A DNA stretch of 64,000 nt, from positions 186,001 through 250,000 of the forward strand of contig JACKCC010000007.1 of the NCBI GenBank assembly GCA_020634245.1, in the 5' to 3' direction. The notes under the pieces were generated by a model. The model made no database searches and was not told where the DNA came from. It saw nothing but the letters and a program-made list of their open reading frames with translations. Positions 52,316 through 61,526 of the stretch are shown in pieces. The position numbers and the translations under genes are program-made. The first letter of the stretch is position 1. Each line of letters starts with the position of its first letter. Source of the stretch: Ardenticatenaceae bacterium. Its GTDB lineage: Bacteria; Chloroflexota; Anaerolineae; Promineifilales; Promineifilaceae.

Positions 52316-53941
52316 TTATCTCTCCACCAGTGCAATCTGCTTGTTATACCAGTTCAAAAAGGCTGAAATAATCAAGCTGATAGACAGATAAATGGCCGCC
52401 ATGATGACGACAAGCTGCAAAGAACGTCCCGATTGATTGATCATCGTATCAATCGTCCGATATAAATCGGGGAAAGCAACCGCCAGCGCCAAACTGGAGT
52501 TTTTGGTCAGATTCAGGTACTGGCTGGTCAACGGAGGAATAATCACACGCAGCGCCTGTGGCAAAACAACAAGCTGTAAGCGCTGGCTTTCCGACAAGCC
52601 CAACGCGCGGGCCGCTTCTGTCTGTCCTTTGGAGACCGATTGGATACCGGCGCGCACAATTTCAGCCACAAAAGCGGCCGTAAACAAAACCAGACCAATA
52701 AGCAGGGCCGTAAACTCGGTTGACATCTTGCCGCCGCCAACAAAGTTAAACCCTTCCAATTTGGGCATTGAGAGGCGTACCGGCGTCTCGGCCAACGGTA
52801 CAATCAGGTGAGCGTTGCTGTCTTCCAGTAGATCGCGCTCCCCAGCCAGAACAGCGCGACTGGCAACAAAAATCTCACAACTACCCTCCGAATAACTCTC
52901 AATAGCCTGGTCAGGACGATCAAAACGGGTGACGTTATAAGGAATACCGGCGCGGCGTAATCGCGTCGTCAGATTAACCTCTGAGGGCGAATCTTTGATG
53001 GCACAAATTTGCAAGGCCGCTGCGCCTAAATCTTCCTGACTCAATGCTCCAGATTCCAGAGCCGTATCTACATCCACCAGATCGGTTACTGGTAAGCGGC
53101 GCACTAACAATCCTGCCAGATCATCAAACTCACGTACGCGAGCTGCCTTTGAGACCAGCATGGCTTCATTATTGTCATTGCTGGCTATGAACCAACCAAT
53201 ACCAACGATCAGCAGGAAGGATACGATGACCCAACGCAGCCGGTTAGTCGAGTGACCGGTTATTTCTTCACGACGCCCCAGAATCGTCCATAAAACCTGT
53301 GCTTGAATGATGCCCAAGATAATGAAAGCAAACCAAATGCTGAAAGAGGTCATACGGACAAACGACGGATAATTCACGCCACGCTGACTAATGTAAATGG
53401 GCAAATTTAAAGGTTGAATTGCTTCATTGACGCCGGCCAAACCCAGAAAGATGACGAAATAGAGGAAGAATAACTGGAGCAAAAGGGGCGTGTTCCGCAT
53501 CAAGTCGATGTACCATTTGGCGATGTTGCGGACCAACCAGTTGTCGGATAGACGGGCAATACCCGTGATTGTGCCCAGAATGGTCGTCAGGATGATGCCG
53601 ATGATGGAGACTTTGGCGGTATTGAGCATACCAACAGCAATCGCCCGCCAATAGGAATCAGCCGGTGTGTAATCAATAACGGATTCTTGTATATCGAACT
53701 GGGCATCGGCACTGAGGAAGTCAAAAGCACAGCGAAAACTTGAAGAACCATCGCGGCAAATGAATTGGCCCGGCCCCAATGCATCCAGGTTTTCAGCAAT
53801 GTTGCCAACTAACCAGAGACTGCTGCGAACAAGTAAAATGACAAAGATGATTTGTAAGAGGATGCCAATGATACGGCCGTCACGCCAAAATGGAATAGAT
53901 TCTGCCTTAGTAGCTGGAGAGCTATTATTCAAGGTTGACAT
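52316..53941 (-). CDS. aapQ: Amino-acid ABC transporter permease (AapQ-like) with embedded SBP-like lobe
   Basis: The ATG at 53941 gives 541 residues (the longer frame begins with TTG). N-terminal membrane segments include an EAA-type half, then an insert at about residues 260-392. The insert reads QICAIKDSPSEVNLTTRLRR, then AGIPYNVTRFDRPDQAIESY and SEGSCEIFVASRAVLAGERD. This resembles residues 183-266 of the partner binding protein AapJ (TICVQAG, EKNL, NGIDY, DQGSCDGFTTDKSGLVSNQ). After it come the permease helices and the coupling loop EIVRAGIQSVSKGQTEAARALGLSESQ. It forms the channel with AapM. An external, half-lobe binding domain fused into a permease is unusual and is a main finding here. 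Confidence 0.85.
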   Translation of the reverse strand: MSTLNNSSPATKAESIPFWRDGRIIGILLQIIFVILLVRSSLWLVGNIAENLDALGPGQFICRDGSSSFRCAFDFLSADAQFDIQESVIDYTPADSYWRAIAVGMLNTAKVSIIGIILTTILGTITGIARLSDNWLVRNIAKWYIDLMRNTPLLLQLFFLYFVIFLGLAGVNEAIQPLNLPIYISQRGVNYPSFVRMTSFSIWFAFIILGIIQAQVLWTILGRREEITGHSTNRLRWVIVSFLLIVGIGWFIASNDNNEAMLVSKAARVREFDDLAGLLVRRLPVTDLVDVDTALESGALSQEDLGAAALQICAIKDSPSEVNLTTRLRRAGIPYNVTRFDRPDQAIESYSEGSCEIFVASRAVLAGERDLLEDSNAHLIVPLAETPVRLSMPKLEGFNFVGGGKMSTEFTALLIGLVLFTAAFVAEIVRAGIQSVSKGQTEAARALGLSESQRLQLVVLPQALRVIIPPLTSQYLNLTKNSSLALAVAFPDLYRTIDTMINQSGRSLQLVVIMAAIYLSISLIISAFLNWYNKQIALVER

Positions 53942-54081
53942 AGGCAACTACCCCTGTTGAGCTATTTAACAGTTTGTCTGCTCCCGAAACATTGTTAGCC
54001 AGGAAACTTAAACAAACTGCAACCAGGATAAAACGAAAGTAGGGCGAACCAAGAAGTTCGCCCTACCAAGTGACTTACAGA

Positions 54082-55209
54082 TTATTTGAACGGAATGGGG
54101 TACAGAATGCCGCCATCCGTGTACAGCGCGTTGAGACCACGAGGCAGATTAAATGGCGTCTCGGGACCCAGGTTGCGGTTGTAAATTTCTTCGTAATTAC
54201 CAACCTGCTTGATAACCTGATAGCAGAAATCGTTGCTCAAACCCATATTTTGACCCAGGTCACCAGTTTCGCCTAACAGGTCAGTGATAACCGGATCGTC
54301 GCCACCCAACATGCTGTCAACATTTTCTGACGTGACACCCAGGAATTCGGCATTGATCGTGCAAAGCACAGTCCAGCTAGCCACATCGTTCCAGTTGTTA
54401 TCACCATGACGGGTCAACGGCCCCAACGGTTCGCGGGACATATCCTCAACCAGAATCTTGTGATCTTCGGGTACGCTCAAGAGGATTTGATTGGAGACCA
54501 GACCGGATTTATCAGTGGTGAAACCATCACAGGAACCTTGGTCATAAGCATCCAGTGTAGTCGGTGCATCAGGGAATACCAGAGGGGTATAGTCAATACC
54601 ATTGGCATTGAAGTAATCAGAGAGGTTCTTTTCGGTGGTTGTACCAGCCTGGACACAAATCGTCCCACCGGCCAAATCAGCCATCGTTTCGATGCCGCTA
54701 CTTTTACGAACCATCATACCTTGACCATCATAAAAGGTGACGGGGGTGAAGTCAAAGCCCAGCGCCGTATCACGGGTTAAGGTCCAGGTCGTGTTACGAA
54801 TGAGGACATCAATTTCACCAGATTGCAAGGTGGGGAATCGAGCCGTACCAGAAAGGGGAGTCACCTCAATTGCACTGGCGTCACCAAGTGCAGCAGCGGC
54901 AATCGCGTGGCAGAAATCAATGTCAAACCCGGTGAATTCACCCGAATCGGGTTCAAGGTAACCGAAGCCAGGTACATTGGCATTACCACCGCATTTGAGG
55001 ACGCCGCGGCTTTGGATGGTCTGCAAAGTGTCGCCGGCACCGGCAAAGGTAACGGCTTCAGGGGCTGCCGCTTCTCCGGCCACTTCCACAACACGAGTGA
55101 CTTCGACAATGCGGGTAACTTCAACGGTCTGACCTTCGCCACCACAGGCAACGAGGATGAGGGTAGCCAACATCAGGCTCAAAATTAAAATTGTACGTTT
55201 GGTTTTCAT
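54082..55209 (-). CDS. aapJ: Amino-acid ABC transporter binding lipoprotein (AapJ-like)
   Basis: The ATG at 55209 follows the Shine-Dalgarno sequence ggaggag; the product has 375 residues with lipobox LVAC (Cys22). It is a type III periplasmic-type binding protein: GVLKCGGNANVPGFGYLEPDSGEFTGFDIDFCHAIAAAALGD near residue 60, ARFPTLQSGEIDVLIRNTTWTLTRD near 110, GGTICVQAGTTTEKNLSDYF near 180, and a C-terminal lobe to residue 375. It should deliver general L-amino acids to the AapQ/AapM channel. It is the first gene of the leftward operon, and the 768-bp spacer upstream would hold the promoter. One of its halves resembles the insert in AapQ. Confidence 0.9.
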   Translation of the reverse strand: MKTKRTILILSLMLATLILVACGGEGQTVEVTRIVEVTRVVEVAGEAAAPEAVTFAGAGDTLQTIQSRGVLKCGGNANVPGFGYLEPDSGEFTGFDIDFCHAIAAAALGDASAIEVTPLSGTARFPTLQSGEIDVLIRNTTWTLTRDTALGFDFTPVTFYDGQGMMVRKSSGIETMADLAGGTICVQAGTTTEKNLSDYFNANGIDYTPLVFPDAPTTLDAYDQGSCDGFTTDKSGLVSNQILLSVPEDHKILVEDMSREPLGPLTRHGDNNWNDVASWTVLCTINAEFLGVTSENVDSMLGGDDPVITDLLGETGDLGQNMGLSNDFCYQVIKQVGNYEEIYNRNLGPETPFNLPRGLNALYTDGGILYPIPFK

Positions 55210-55977
55210 GTTTTGTTTCTCCTCCAAAAAATTTTATATATTGCTAAATGTACTTACCTGCTTACTTAAAGTGCGTTCCTAAAAACTTATTTTGGGCTTA
55301 GACCTCCTTTTGCAACATGGCCTGAACCAACCTAAATGAACCATTTGGCTTAAACCATATCTCCTATTTGTTTTACAGTTACTTGTGATTTGGTATATGA
55401 ACCATCACAAGGGAGTTAACTAAGTTTGTTGTTTGGGCGAACCCATTGATTGTCTGTTGACTTACCCCATCTGCTGCCGGAGATGTGCTAAATCCACTTC
55501 GCTGCCAGGGGGCAAACGCTGCACGGGTGGGACAGATAAGCGGGTATTTTGTAAATGGCGTTTTATTTAATACGTACAATTATGAAGTCTCGTCGCTCTC
55601 AGGTGTTCAGCAGTTTTATCTATTTAGGCAAACCACAAAAGGATTTTTGACGGAAAATGTGCCGTTCCGTTTTCACCTAAAACCAGGCTAAAAAACTGCT
55701 GCTCCCATCTGCTCTAAACTGACTAAAAAACATGTTTTTCGGTTGCTTGCCAGTTCTATTTAGGACGATTATCCTGGTTGGGAATTAAAATTGTGATGAA
55801 ATAGTATAGCGAGGCCAGAGAATTGAGCAAGTTTTTTCGGGGAATTGGTTTGGTAACGGCCGTTTCTTTTGATTTTTCATTCGGTTAAATAACTGTTTCG
55901 CTGAAGAATATATTTGACAAACGGCCGTTTACAGAGCCAAAATACGCTCAAATTTTAATATCAAAAGCAGGTGCTTT
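55210..55977. other. Long intergenic region upstream of the aap operon
   Basis: This is about 770 bp with no supported gene on either strand. It is AT-rich near 55230-55260 (ttttatatattgctaaatg) where the aap promoter probably lies. A TTGACA at 55914-55919 could serve the rightward DUF3048 gene, but its -10 is weak. Two ACGGCCGT copies occur at 55856 and 55921. No riboswitch or RNA gene is recognised. Confidence 0.45.
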
Positions 55978-57186
55978 ATGCAAAAAATCTGGCAGTTGAT
56001 GCTCATGTTTATTTTACTGGCCGGGCTGGCAGCTTGTGGCGGACAGGATGAGTCACCGGGTCTGCTGCCCACGCCAACCCCACTGGATAGTGCCGCTATT
56101 GTCGGCGCAACGCCAACTACGGCCGTTCCTTCCACCAACACGCCTCTTCCACCACCGCCAACGATGGTCGCCCCACCCACAGCCACGCAGCTGCCCGCCA
56201 GCCCTACCCCGGCGGCAATCAGCCTGCTCACTGCGGCCGATTTTGGAGCTGATCGTAATCCATTGACTGGAGAGGTGGTAGATGATCCTGGCTTGTTGCA
56301 GCAACGGCCGTTAGCCGTCAAAATCTCCAACGCCCCGCCCAGCTACGTCCGCCCCCAATCGGGCCTGAATGATGCCGCCATCATTTACGAACATCTGGCC
56401 GAAGGCAGCCTGACCCGTTTCACTGCCATTTTCTACGGCAAACTACCGGAAAAAATCGGTCCCATCCGCAGCGCGCGGCTCATTGACATTGAACTGCCGG
56501 CCATGTACGATGCTGCTTTGTTTTTCTCCGGGGCCAGCGTCGGTGTTAATCAGCGCCTGAATTCGTCCGATTTTTCAGAACGTGTTATGCGTTCGGCCGA
56601 AGAAGGCTTTTACCGGACGGGCGAAGATAAACCCATTGAACATACGCTTTACGGCGATCCGGAGGGCTTTTACCGCGCCCTGGATACCAAAGGCTTAAAT
56701 GTTCCACCCCAATTTAACAACGTGATGACGTTCAGCAGCGAACCGCCTGAAGGCGGTCAGCCAGCCAGCCAGGTATCCATTGATTACCAATGGGAAGTAG
56801 TCGAGTGGCGATACAATGAAGAAGACGGCCGTTACTACCGCTGGGCGGCCGGTCAACCGCACCTGGACGGCAATACCAACGAACAAGTCAACGCCGCCAA
56901 CATCATCATCATCTCGCCCTACCACGTCGAAGACCCCACCATCTGCGAAGAAGCCCACGACGGCAAATGCGTCGCCCTTTCTGTCCAGATTCAGTTGTGG
57001 GGTTCCGGCGGCGGCATTATTCTGCGCGACGGCCAACAATACCTCATCACCTGGCACCGCGAATCCCGCAACGACCTGCTCACCTTCACCGATGCCGCTG
57101 GCAACCCGTTTCCCCTGCAAATCGGCAACAGTTGGGTGCAGTTAGTCCCCAATTGGTACAACGATCCGGTAACCGTGACACCATAA
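55978..57186 (+). CDS. DUF3048 lipoprotein (YerB-like)
   Basis: The 402-residue protein has lipobox LAAC (Cys20), a Pro/Thr-rich linker to residue 75, then a DUF3048 domain: NPLTGE, AVKISNAPPSYVRPQSGLNDAAIIYEHLAEGSLTRFTAIFYGKLPEKIGPIRSARLIDIELPAMYDA at about residues 95-180, and a C-terminal part with YYRWAAGQPHLDGNTNEQVNAANIIII, then a strand-rich end. YerB-type proteins are exported in Bacillus, but their biochemical role is not established. No genes of a linked pathway lie nearby; an S9 peptidase gene follows after a perfect hairpin. Confidence 0.8.
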   Translation: MQKIWQLMLMFILLAGLAACGGQDESPGLLPTPTPLDSAAIVGATPTTAVPSTNTPLPPPPTMVAPPTATQLPASPTPAAISLLTAADFGADRNPLTGEVVDDPGLLQQRPLAVKISNAPPSYVRPQSGLNDAAIIYEHLAEGSLTRFTAIFYGKLPEKIGPIRSARLIDIELPAMYDAALFFSGASVGVNQRLNSSDFSERVMRSAEEGFYRTGEDKPIEHTLYGDPEGFYRALDTKGLNVPPQFNNVMTFSSEPPEGGQPASQVSIDYQWEVVEWRYNEEDGRYYRWAAGQPHLDGNTNEQVNAANIIIISPYHVEDPTICEEAHDGKCVALSVQIQLWGSGGGIILRDGQQYLITWHRESRNDLLTFTDAAGNPFPLQIGNSWVQLVPNWYNDPVTVTP

Positions 57187-57200
57187 CTGTTTTTCACAAG

Positions 57201-57246
57201 TCATTTTGTCATGCGTCAAGGAAGAAAATGACGCATGACAAAATGA
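57201..57246. repeat. Perfect 18-bp inverted repeat before the S9 peptidase gene
   Basis: tcattttgtcatgcgtca (57201-57218) and tgacgcatgacaaaatga (57229-57246) are perfect complements around a 10-nt loop, 17 bp before the start codon. It may end the upstream transcript or form a structure in the leader. Related words (tgatgcgtca, acgcatcacg) occur near 25100 and 49530. Confidence 0.75.
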
Positions 57247-57262
57247 CGCATGATTTCATCTG

Positions 57263-59434
57263 ATGACTGACAACACAAAACTTACGCTCGACCGTTTGTT
57301 CAATTCTGACGACTTCAAACTCAAACCCTTTGGCCCGGTCCGCTGGCTGGATAATGACGCCGGTTACACCACGCTGGAACCGGCAGCCAACGACGAAAAA
57401 GTTAAGGAAATTGCCCGTTACGCCATCCCTTCTGGCGAACGTACGGTTTTGGTAACGGCCGTACAACTACAACCGCCCGACACCGATCAGCCGCTAATCA
57501 TTAAAGATTACGACTGGTCGCCGGACAAAACCCGGCTGCTCATCTTTACCAACACAAAACGGGTCTGGCGGCTGAATACACGCGGCGATTACTGGGTCCT
57601 GGATTTGGAGAACGGCCGTTTATCCCAACTCGGTAGTAATGCTCCCGAATCCAGCCTGATGTTCGCCAAATTCGCCCCCGACGGCCAATCCGTGGCCTAC
57701 GTGCGCCAAAACAACATCTACGTCGAAGAAATCAGCAATGGAGCCATCACCCAGCTTACCCACGACGGCAGTGAACACATCATCAACGGCACTTCTGATT
57801 GGGCTTACGAAGAAGAGTTCAAACTGCGTGACGGCTTTTGCTGGAGTCCTGATGGCCAGCGTATCGCCTACTGGCAGTTCGATACCACCGGCATCGAAAC
57901 CTTCTACATGATCAACAACACCGACAGCCTGTACCCCAAACTGATCCCGCTGCCCTACCCCAAAGTAGGCACAACCAACGCCGCCTGCCGCGTCGGTGTC
58001 GTCGGCACATCCGGTGGCGAAACGAACTGGTTTGACGTACCCGGCGATTCCCGCCAGCATTACATCCCCAAAATGGAATGGGCGGCCAGTTCGGAACAGG
58101 TCGTTATTCAGCAGTTGAACCGGCTGCAAAACCAGAACAAACTGCTGCTGGGCAATGCCGCCAACGGCACGACGCAGCCCATCCTCACCGAAACCGATGA
58201 CGCCTGGGTCGATTTGCATAATGATTTGAAATGGCTCGACGATGGCAGCGCTTTCACCTGGGTCAGCGAGCGGGATGGCTGGCGGCATTTGTACCGCGTC
58301 CGCCGCGACGGGCAGGAAGTGAGGCTGCTCACACCGGGCGACTACGACGTTATTAGCGTAGAAAAAATCGACAGCGCCAGCGGCTGGGTCTACTTCATCG
58401 CCTCACCCGACAATCCCACACAGCGCTATTTGTACCGGGTGGGGCTGAACGGGAACGGCCGTCCTCAACGTCTCACTCCTGCGCACCAACCCGGCAGCCA
58501 CAGCTACCAAATTTCACCGCAGGCCAATTGGGCTTTTCACACCTATTCCACCATCGACTCGCCGCCAATAGTTTCGCTGGTTTCCCTGCCTAAACACGAG
58601 CAAGTGCGCATCCTGGAAGCCAATGAATCACTGCGGAACCATGTAGACACCCCCATTCTATCGTCGACTGAGTTTTTCCAGGTGGAAATTGAAGAGGGCG
58701 TGATGCTGGATGGCTGGTGCATGAAACCGCCTGATTTTGATCCCGCAAAGAAGTATCCGCTGCTTTTCTACTTGTATGGCGAACCGGCCAATGTGACCGT
58801 TGTGGATCGCTGGATCAATCAGCGCCATCTCTATCATCGGTTATTGACCCAACATGGATTCGTGGTGATGAGTTTGGACAATCGGGGTACACCCGCGCCG
58901 CGCGGCCGCAAATGGCGCAAGATGGTTTACCGGCAGGTGGGCATCCTCGGCCCGGATGATCAGACAAAAGCATTGAAACAGGTGTTGGCAAAACGGCCGT
59001 ATCTCGATCCCAATCGCGTTGGTGTCTGGGGCTGGAGCGGGGGCGGCTCCATGACCCTCAATCTGCTGTTCAAATACCCCGACATTTACAAAACCGGCAT
59101 CGCCGTTGCCGCCGTCAGCGATCAGCGCTACTACGACACCATCTACCAGGAACGCTACATGGGTCTGCCGGCCGACAATGAAGAAGGCTTCAAAAACGGC
59201 TCGCCCATCACCTTTGCCCACCAGCTTCAGGGCAATTTGCTCATGATTCACGGTACTGGCGACGATAACGTCCATTACCAAGCGTTTGAAGCGGTGGTCA
59301 ATGCACTGATCAAGCACAACAAACAGTTTTCGATGATGGCCTATCCCAACCGCTCTCACGGCATGCGCGAAGGGGAAAATACCAGCCGCCACCTGCACGA
59401 GTTGATGTTGAATTATTTGTTGGCGAATTTGTAG
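57263..59434 (+). CDS. Dipeptidyl-peptidase IV-like S9 prolyl peptidase
   Basis: The 723-residue protein joins an N-terminal beta-propeller (about residues 55-460, with WSPDKTRLL, WSPDGQRIAYWQF and SYQISPQANWAFH blades) to a C-terminal alpha/beta hydrolase. The catalytic Ser592 lies in GVWGWSGGGSMTLNL, Asp in HGTGDDNVHYQ, and His in PNRSHGMREG near the end. Glu residues in the propeller (WAYEEEFKLRDGF) match the DPP IV pocket that holds the substrate N-terminus. No signal peptide is visible, so the enzyme is likely cytoplasmic and removes dipeptides from peptides with Pro or Ala at position 2. A hairpin follows. Confidence 0.88.
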   Translation: MTDNTKLTLDRLFNSDDFKLKPFGPVRWLDNDAGYTTLEPAANDEKVKEIARYAIPSGERTVLVTAVQLQPPDTDQPLIIKDYDWSPDKTRLLIFTNTKRVWRLNTRGDYWVLDLENGRLSQLGSNAPESSLMFAKFAPDGQSVAYVRQNNIYVEEISNGAITQLTHDGSEHIINGTSDWAYEEEFKLRDGFCWSPDGQRIAYWQFDTTGIETFYMINNTDSLYPKLIPLPYPKVGTTNAACRVGVVGTSGGETNWFDVPGDSRQHYIPKMEWAASSEQVVIQQLNRLQNQNKLLLGNAANGTTQPILTETDDAWVDLHNDLKWLDDGSAFTWVSERDGWRHLYRVRRDGQEVRLLTPGDYDVISVEKIDSASGWVYFIASPDNPTQRYLYRVGLNGNGRPQRLTPAHQPGSHSYQISPQANWAFHTYSTIDSPPIVSLVSLPKHEQVRILEANESLRNHVDTPILSSTEFFQVEIEEGVMLDGWCMKPPDFDPAKKYPLLFYLYGEPANVTVVDRWINQRHLYHRLLTQHGFVVMSLDNRGTPAPRGRKWRKMVYRQVGILGPDDQTKALKQVLAKRPYLDPNRVGVWGWSGGGSMTLNLLFKYPDIYKTGIAVAAVSDQRYYDTIYQERYMGLPADNEEGFKNGSPITFAHQLQGNLLMIHGTGDDNVHYQAFEAVVNALIKHNKQFSMMAYPNRSHGMREGENTSRHLHELMLNYLLANL

Positions 59435-59442
59435 TAAGAATT

Positions 59443-59516
59443 AACCGCAAAGTGCGCAAAGAACGCAAAGAAAAATAGTCAAAGAAACTTTGCGTCCTTC
59501 GCGCGCTTTGCGGTTT
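59443..59516. terminator. CGCAAAG palindromic spacer between convergent genes
   Basis: The arms aaccgcaaagtgcgcaaag (59443-59461) and cgcgcgctttgcggttt (59500-59516), with inner words acgcaaag and ctttgcgt, form a long imperfect hairpin ending in a T-run. It fits a bidirectional terminator between the S9 peptidase and the glycosidase-like gene. Confidence 0.65.
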
Positions 59517-59517
59517 T

Positions 59518-60819
59518 TTATTCCTTGGGTAAATGCACCAGCGCCTTAAAAGCCGGTCGTTGGCTGTCATCGGGACGGAGTAAACTGTAGCCTGATTCGC
59601 TGAATTGATTCCCCAGAAGAGGCCCAAAATTGAGATTCCACAAAAACATCGGGCCAATTTCTTCCCATTTATTCGCCAATTCATAAGCGCGCAAAATGTA
59701 GACAGCCTGCTGCCATTCGGTCACGTTAGCCATGAATTCGGCTCCGGCAGGCGGCGGCACGTCAAAACCATCGAAGCTGCCCCAGCCAAATTCGGTAACC
59801 CAGATGGGCATGTCGGCCAGGCCAAATTCGGCCAGCAAGGCGGCGTAATCGTTTAACGTGTCTTTGAAGAAGAAACTGGGATGATCGTTGTGAGTTGGCA
59901 CGGCCGTATCCCCATCATTCACACTGCTGTCTGGCGGATTAGCCCAGCCATAAGGGTGCGCCCCAATCGCATCGACAAAATCGGCCACACCCGCTTCCAG
60001 CATCTGGCGCAGGAAAACCCGGTCGTCAATTGCTACCAGACCGTCATTAACGCCCGTCGTCGCCGGTGCGCCGCTGATAAGAATGGCATCAGTGTCAGCC
60101 GCCCGGACGCCAGCCGCCCCTTCCCGGATCAGATTAACAAAATCGGCGGCATTGAGGGTACGGCCATTGCGAACGGAACCGCCCGACCACTCCCGCTGCA
60201 AATTCGCCTCATTCCACAACTCGTAGGCCGCCACCCGCCCCCGATAACGCTCAGCAAGAGTGGCCATAAATTCACGGTATAGACCAAAATCAGACGGCGG
60301 CCCATCCATTTCCGTCGTCGGACGGCTCCACTCCGGCGCTTTGCTCACGCTGAGCAAAATCGCAATACCAGCGTCGTTGGCCCGTCGCACAAACTCGTCC
60401 AATTCCGCAAACCGATCGGCGGAATATTGATCAGCATAGGGTTGGAACAATTTCCAGGAAACCTGCACTTTGACCCAACCCACGCCTAATTCGCGTAATT
60501 GGTCGATAATCGGCCGTAAATCTTCCTGCTGGATGTGAACCTGGACGCCAAAGTCGGCCCGTTTGATAGGCGCGCCCGTGTAAATTGGATAATCGAGTGT
60601 GGCCGTTGGAACTGGCGTCGGCAAAGGTGTTGGGGTAATTTCCGCGCTGCTGCTGGCCAGAGGCAAAAATGTCTGGTTTGAATCGCTGCTGACCGGGGTA
60701 TTTGTGGGTGAAATGGTCGGGGGAACGGCCGTATTCACGACAGTCGGTATCGCTGCACCATCTGGTTCCTGGCAGCCCCACAGCAGTAGAACAAATATCA
60801 AAATAATCAATCGTCGCAT
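59518..60819 (-). CDS. Clan GH-A glycosidase-like lipoprotein
   Basis: The 433-residue protein has lipobox LLWGC (Cys16), a Ser/Thr/Pro linker, and a TIM-barrel glycosidase-like domain from about residue 85: GVGWVKVQVSWKLFQPYAD, ISVSKAPEWSRPTTE, the acid/base Glu in VAAYELWNEANLQREWSGGS near residue 200, ISGAPATTG, AIGAHPYGW, and the nucleophile Glu in PIWVTEFGWGSFDG near residue 347. These are the two catalytic glutamates of clan GH-A (GH5/GH39-like). It is probably surface-exposed and acts on plant or microbial polysaccharides; the specific linkage cannot be told. Confidence 0.8.
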   Translation of the reverse strand: MRRLIILIFVLLLWGCQEPDGAAIPTVVNTAVPPTISPTNTPVSSDSNQTFLPLASSSAEITPTPLPTPVPTATLDYPIYTGAPIKRADFGVQVHIQQEDLRPIIDQLRELGVGWVKVQVSWKLFQPYADQYSADRFAELDEFVRRANDAGIAILLSVSKAPEWSRPTTEMDGPPSDFGLYREFMATLAERYRGRVAAYELWNEANLQREWSGGSVRNGRTLNAADFVNLIREGAAGVRAADTDAILISGAPATTGVNDGLVAIDDRVFLRQMLEAGVADFVDAIGAHPYGWANPPDSSVNDGDTAVPTHNDHPSFFFKDTLNDYAALLAEFGLADMPIWVTEFGWGSFDGFDVPPPAGAEFMANVTEWQQAVYILRAYELANKWEEIGPMFLWNLNFGPLLGNQFSESGYSLLRPDDSQRPAFKALVHLPKE

Positions 60820-60923
60820 TCCAGCGATTTTAGGTCACACTGACCGGACAACCAATTTCACTAAGCTGGAACTTATGCCCGCCTGGGAATGATGGTAAAC
60901 TACCGGCCAGATTGGAGGTCATC

Positions 60924-61484
60924 ATGAGCAATCAACCGCAATTGAGAACAGAGAGATTGTTGCTACGGCCGTTTACCCTCGCTGACACACCCATCATACA
61001 ACAACTGGCCGGGGACAAAGCCATCGCCGATACCACCCTCAACATCCCCCACCCGTACCCTGACGGGCTGGCCGAACGCTGGATCGGTTCCCACGCACCC
61101 CGTTTCCGCGATGGTCAGGGCGCGATCTACGCTATCACACTGCCGGAAACCCGCCAACTGCTCGGCTCTATTGGTCTGGTTACCATTCCTGACCATCAAC
61201 GGGCGGAGTTGGGTTACTGGCTGGGACGGCCGTATTGGAACCAGGGCTACACTACCGAGGCTGCTCGTGAACTGGTGCGCTTTGGCTTCACCGAGTTAGG
61301 GCTGAACCGCATCTTCGCCTCCCATTTCAGCCGCAATCCGGCATCGGGGCGGGTGATGCAGAAAATCGGCATGCAATACGAAGGCACCCTGCGCCAGCAC
61401 GTCGCCAAATGGGGTCAGTTCGAGGATTTGAAGATGTACGGCATCCTCAAAAGCGAGTTTAGGAGAGCAGGGGGGAAAGAGTGA
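60924..61484 (+). CDS. GNAT acetyltransferase (RimJ/RimL-like)
   Basis: The ATG at 60924 follows the Shine-Dalgarno sequence ggagg (60914-60918); the product has 186 residues. The N-terminus LRTERLLLRPFTLADTPIIQQLAGD, the middle LGSIGLVTIPDHQRAELGYWLGRPYWNQGYTTEAARELVRFGF (the acetyl-CoA loop) and the end LNRIFASHFSRNPASGRVMQKIGMQYEGTLRQHVAKWGQFEDLKMYGIL are those of the Acetyltransf_3/RimJ group. These enzymes acetylate protein N-termini or small amines; the substrate is not shown. It stands alone between divergent and convergent genes. Confidence 0.88.
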   Translation: MSNQPQLRTERLLLRPFTLADTPIIQQLAGDKAIADTTLNIPHPYPDGLAERWIGSHAPRFRDGQGAIYAITLPETRQLLGSIGLVTIPDHQRAELGYWLGRPYWNQGYTTEAARELVRFGFTELGLNRIFASHFSRNPASGRVMQKIGMQYEGTLRQHVAKWGQFEDLKMYGILKSEFRRAGGKE

Positions 61485-61486
61485 AG

Positions 61487-61526
61487 GGGTGATACCTTGT
61501 CACCTTGCCACTTTGCCACCTTGCAA
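61487..61526. repeat. CACCTTGCC word repeat
   Basis: The tandem words ccttgtcaccttgccac and tttgccaccttgcaac lie between convergent genes. They are the inverse of words upstream of mtaB (42088-42180). Confidence 0.55.

Noticed and set aside
55228..55977. Riboswitch or small RNA upstream of the aap operon
   Set aside because: No known riboswitch core or stable conserved hairpin could be recognised in this spacer.
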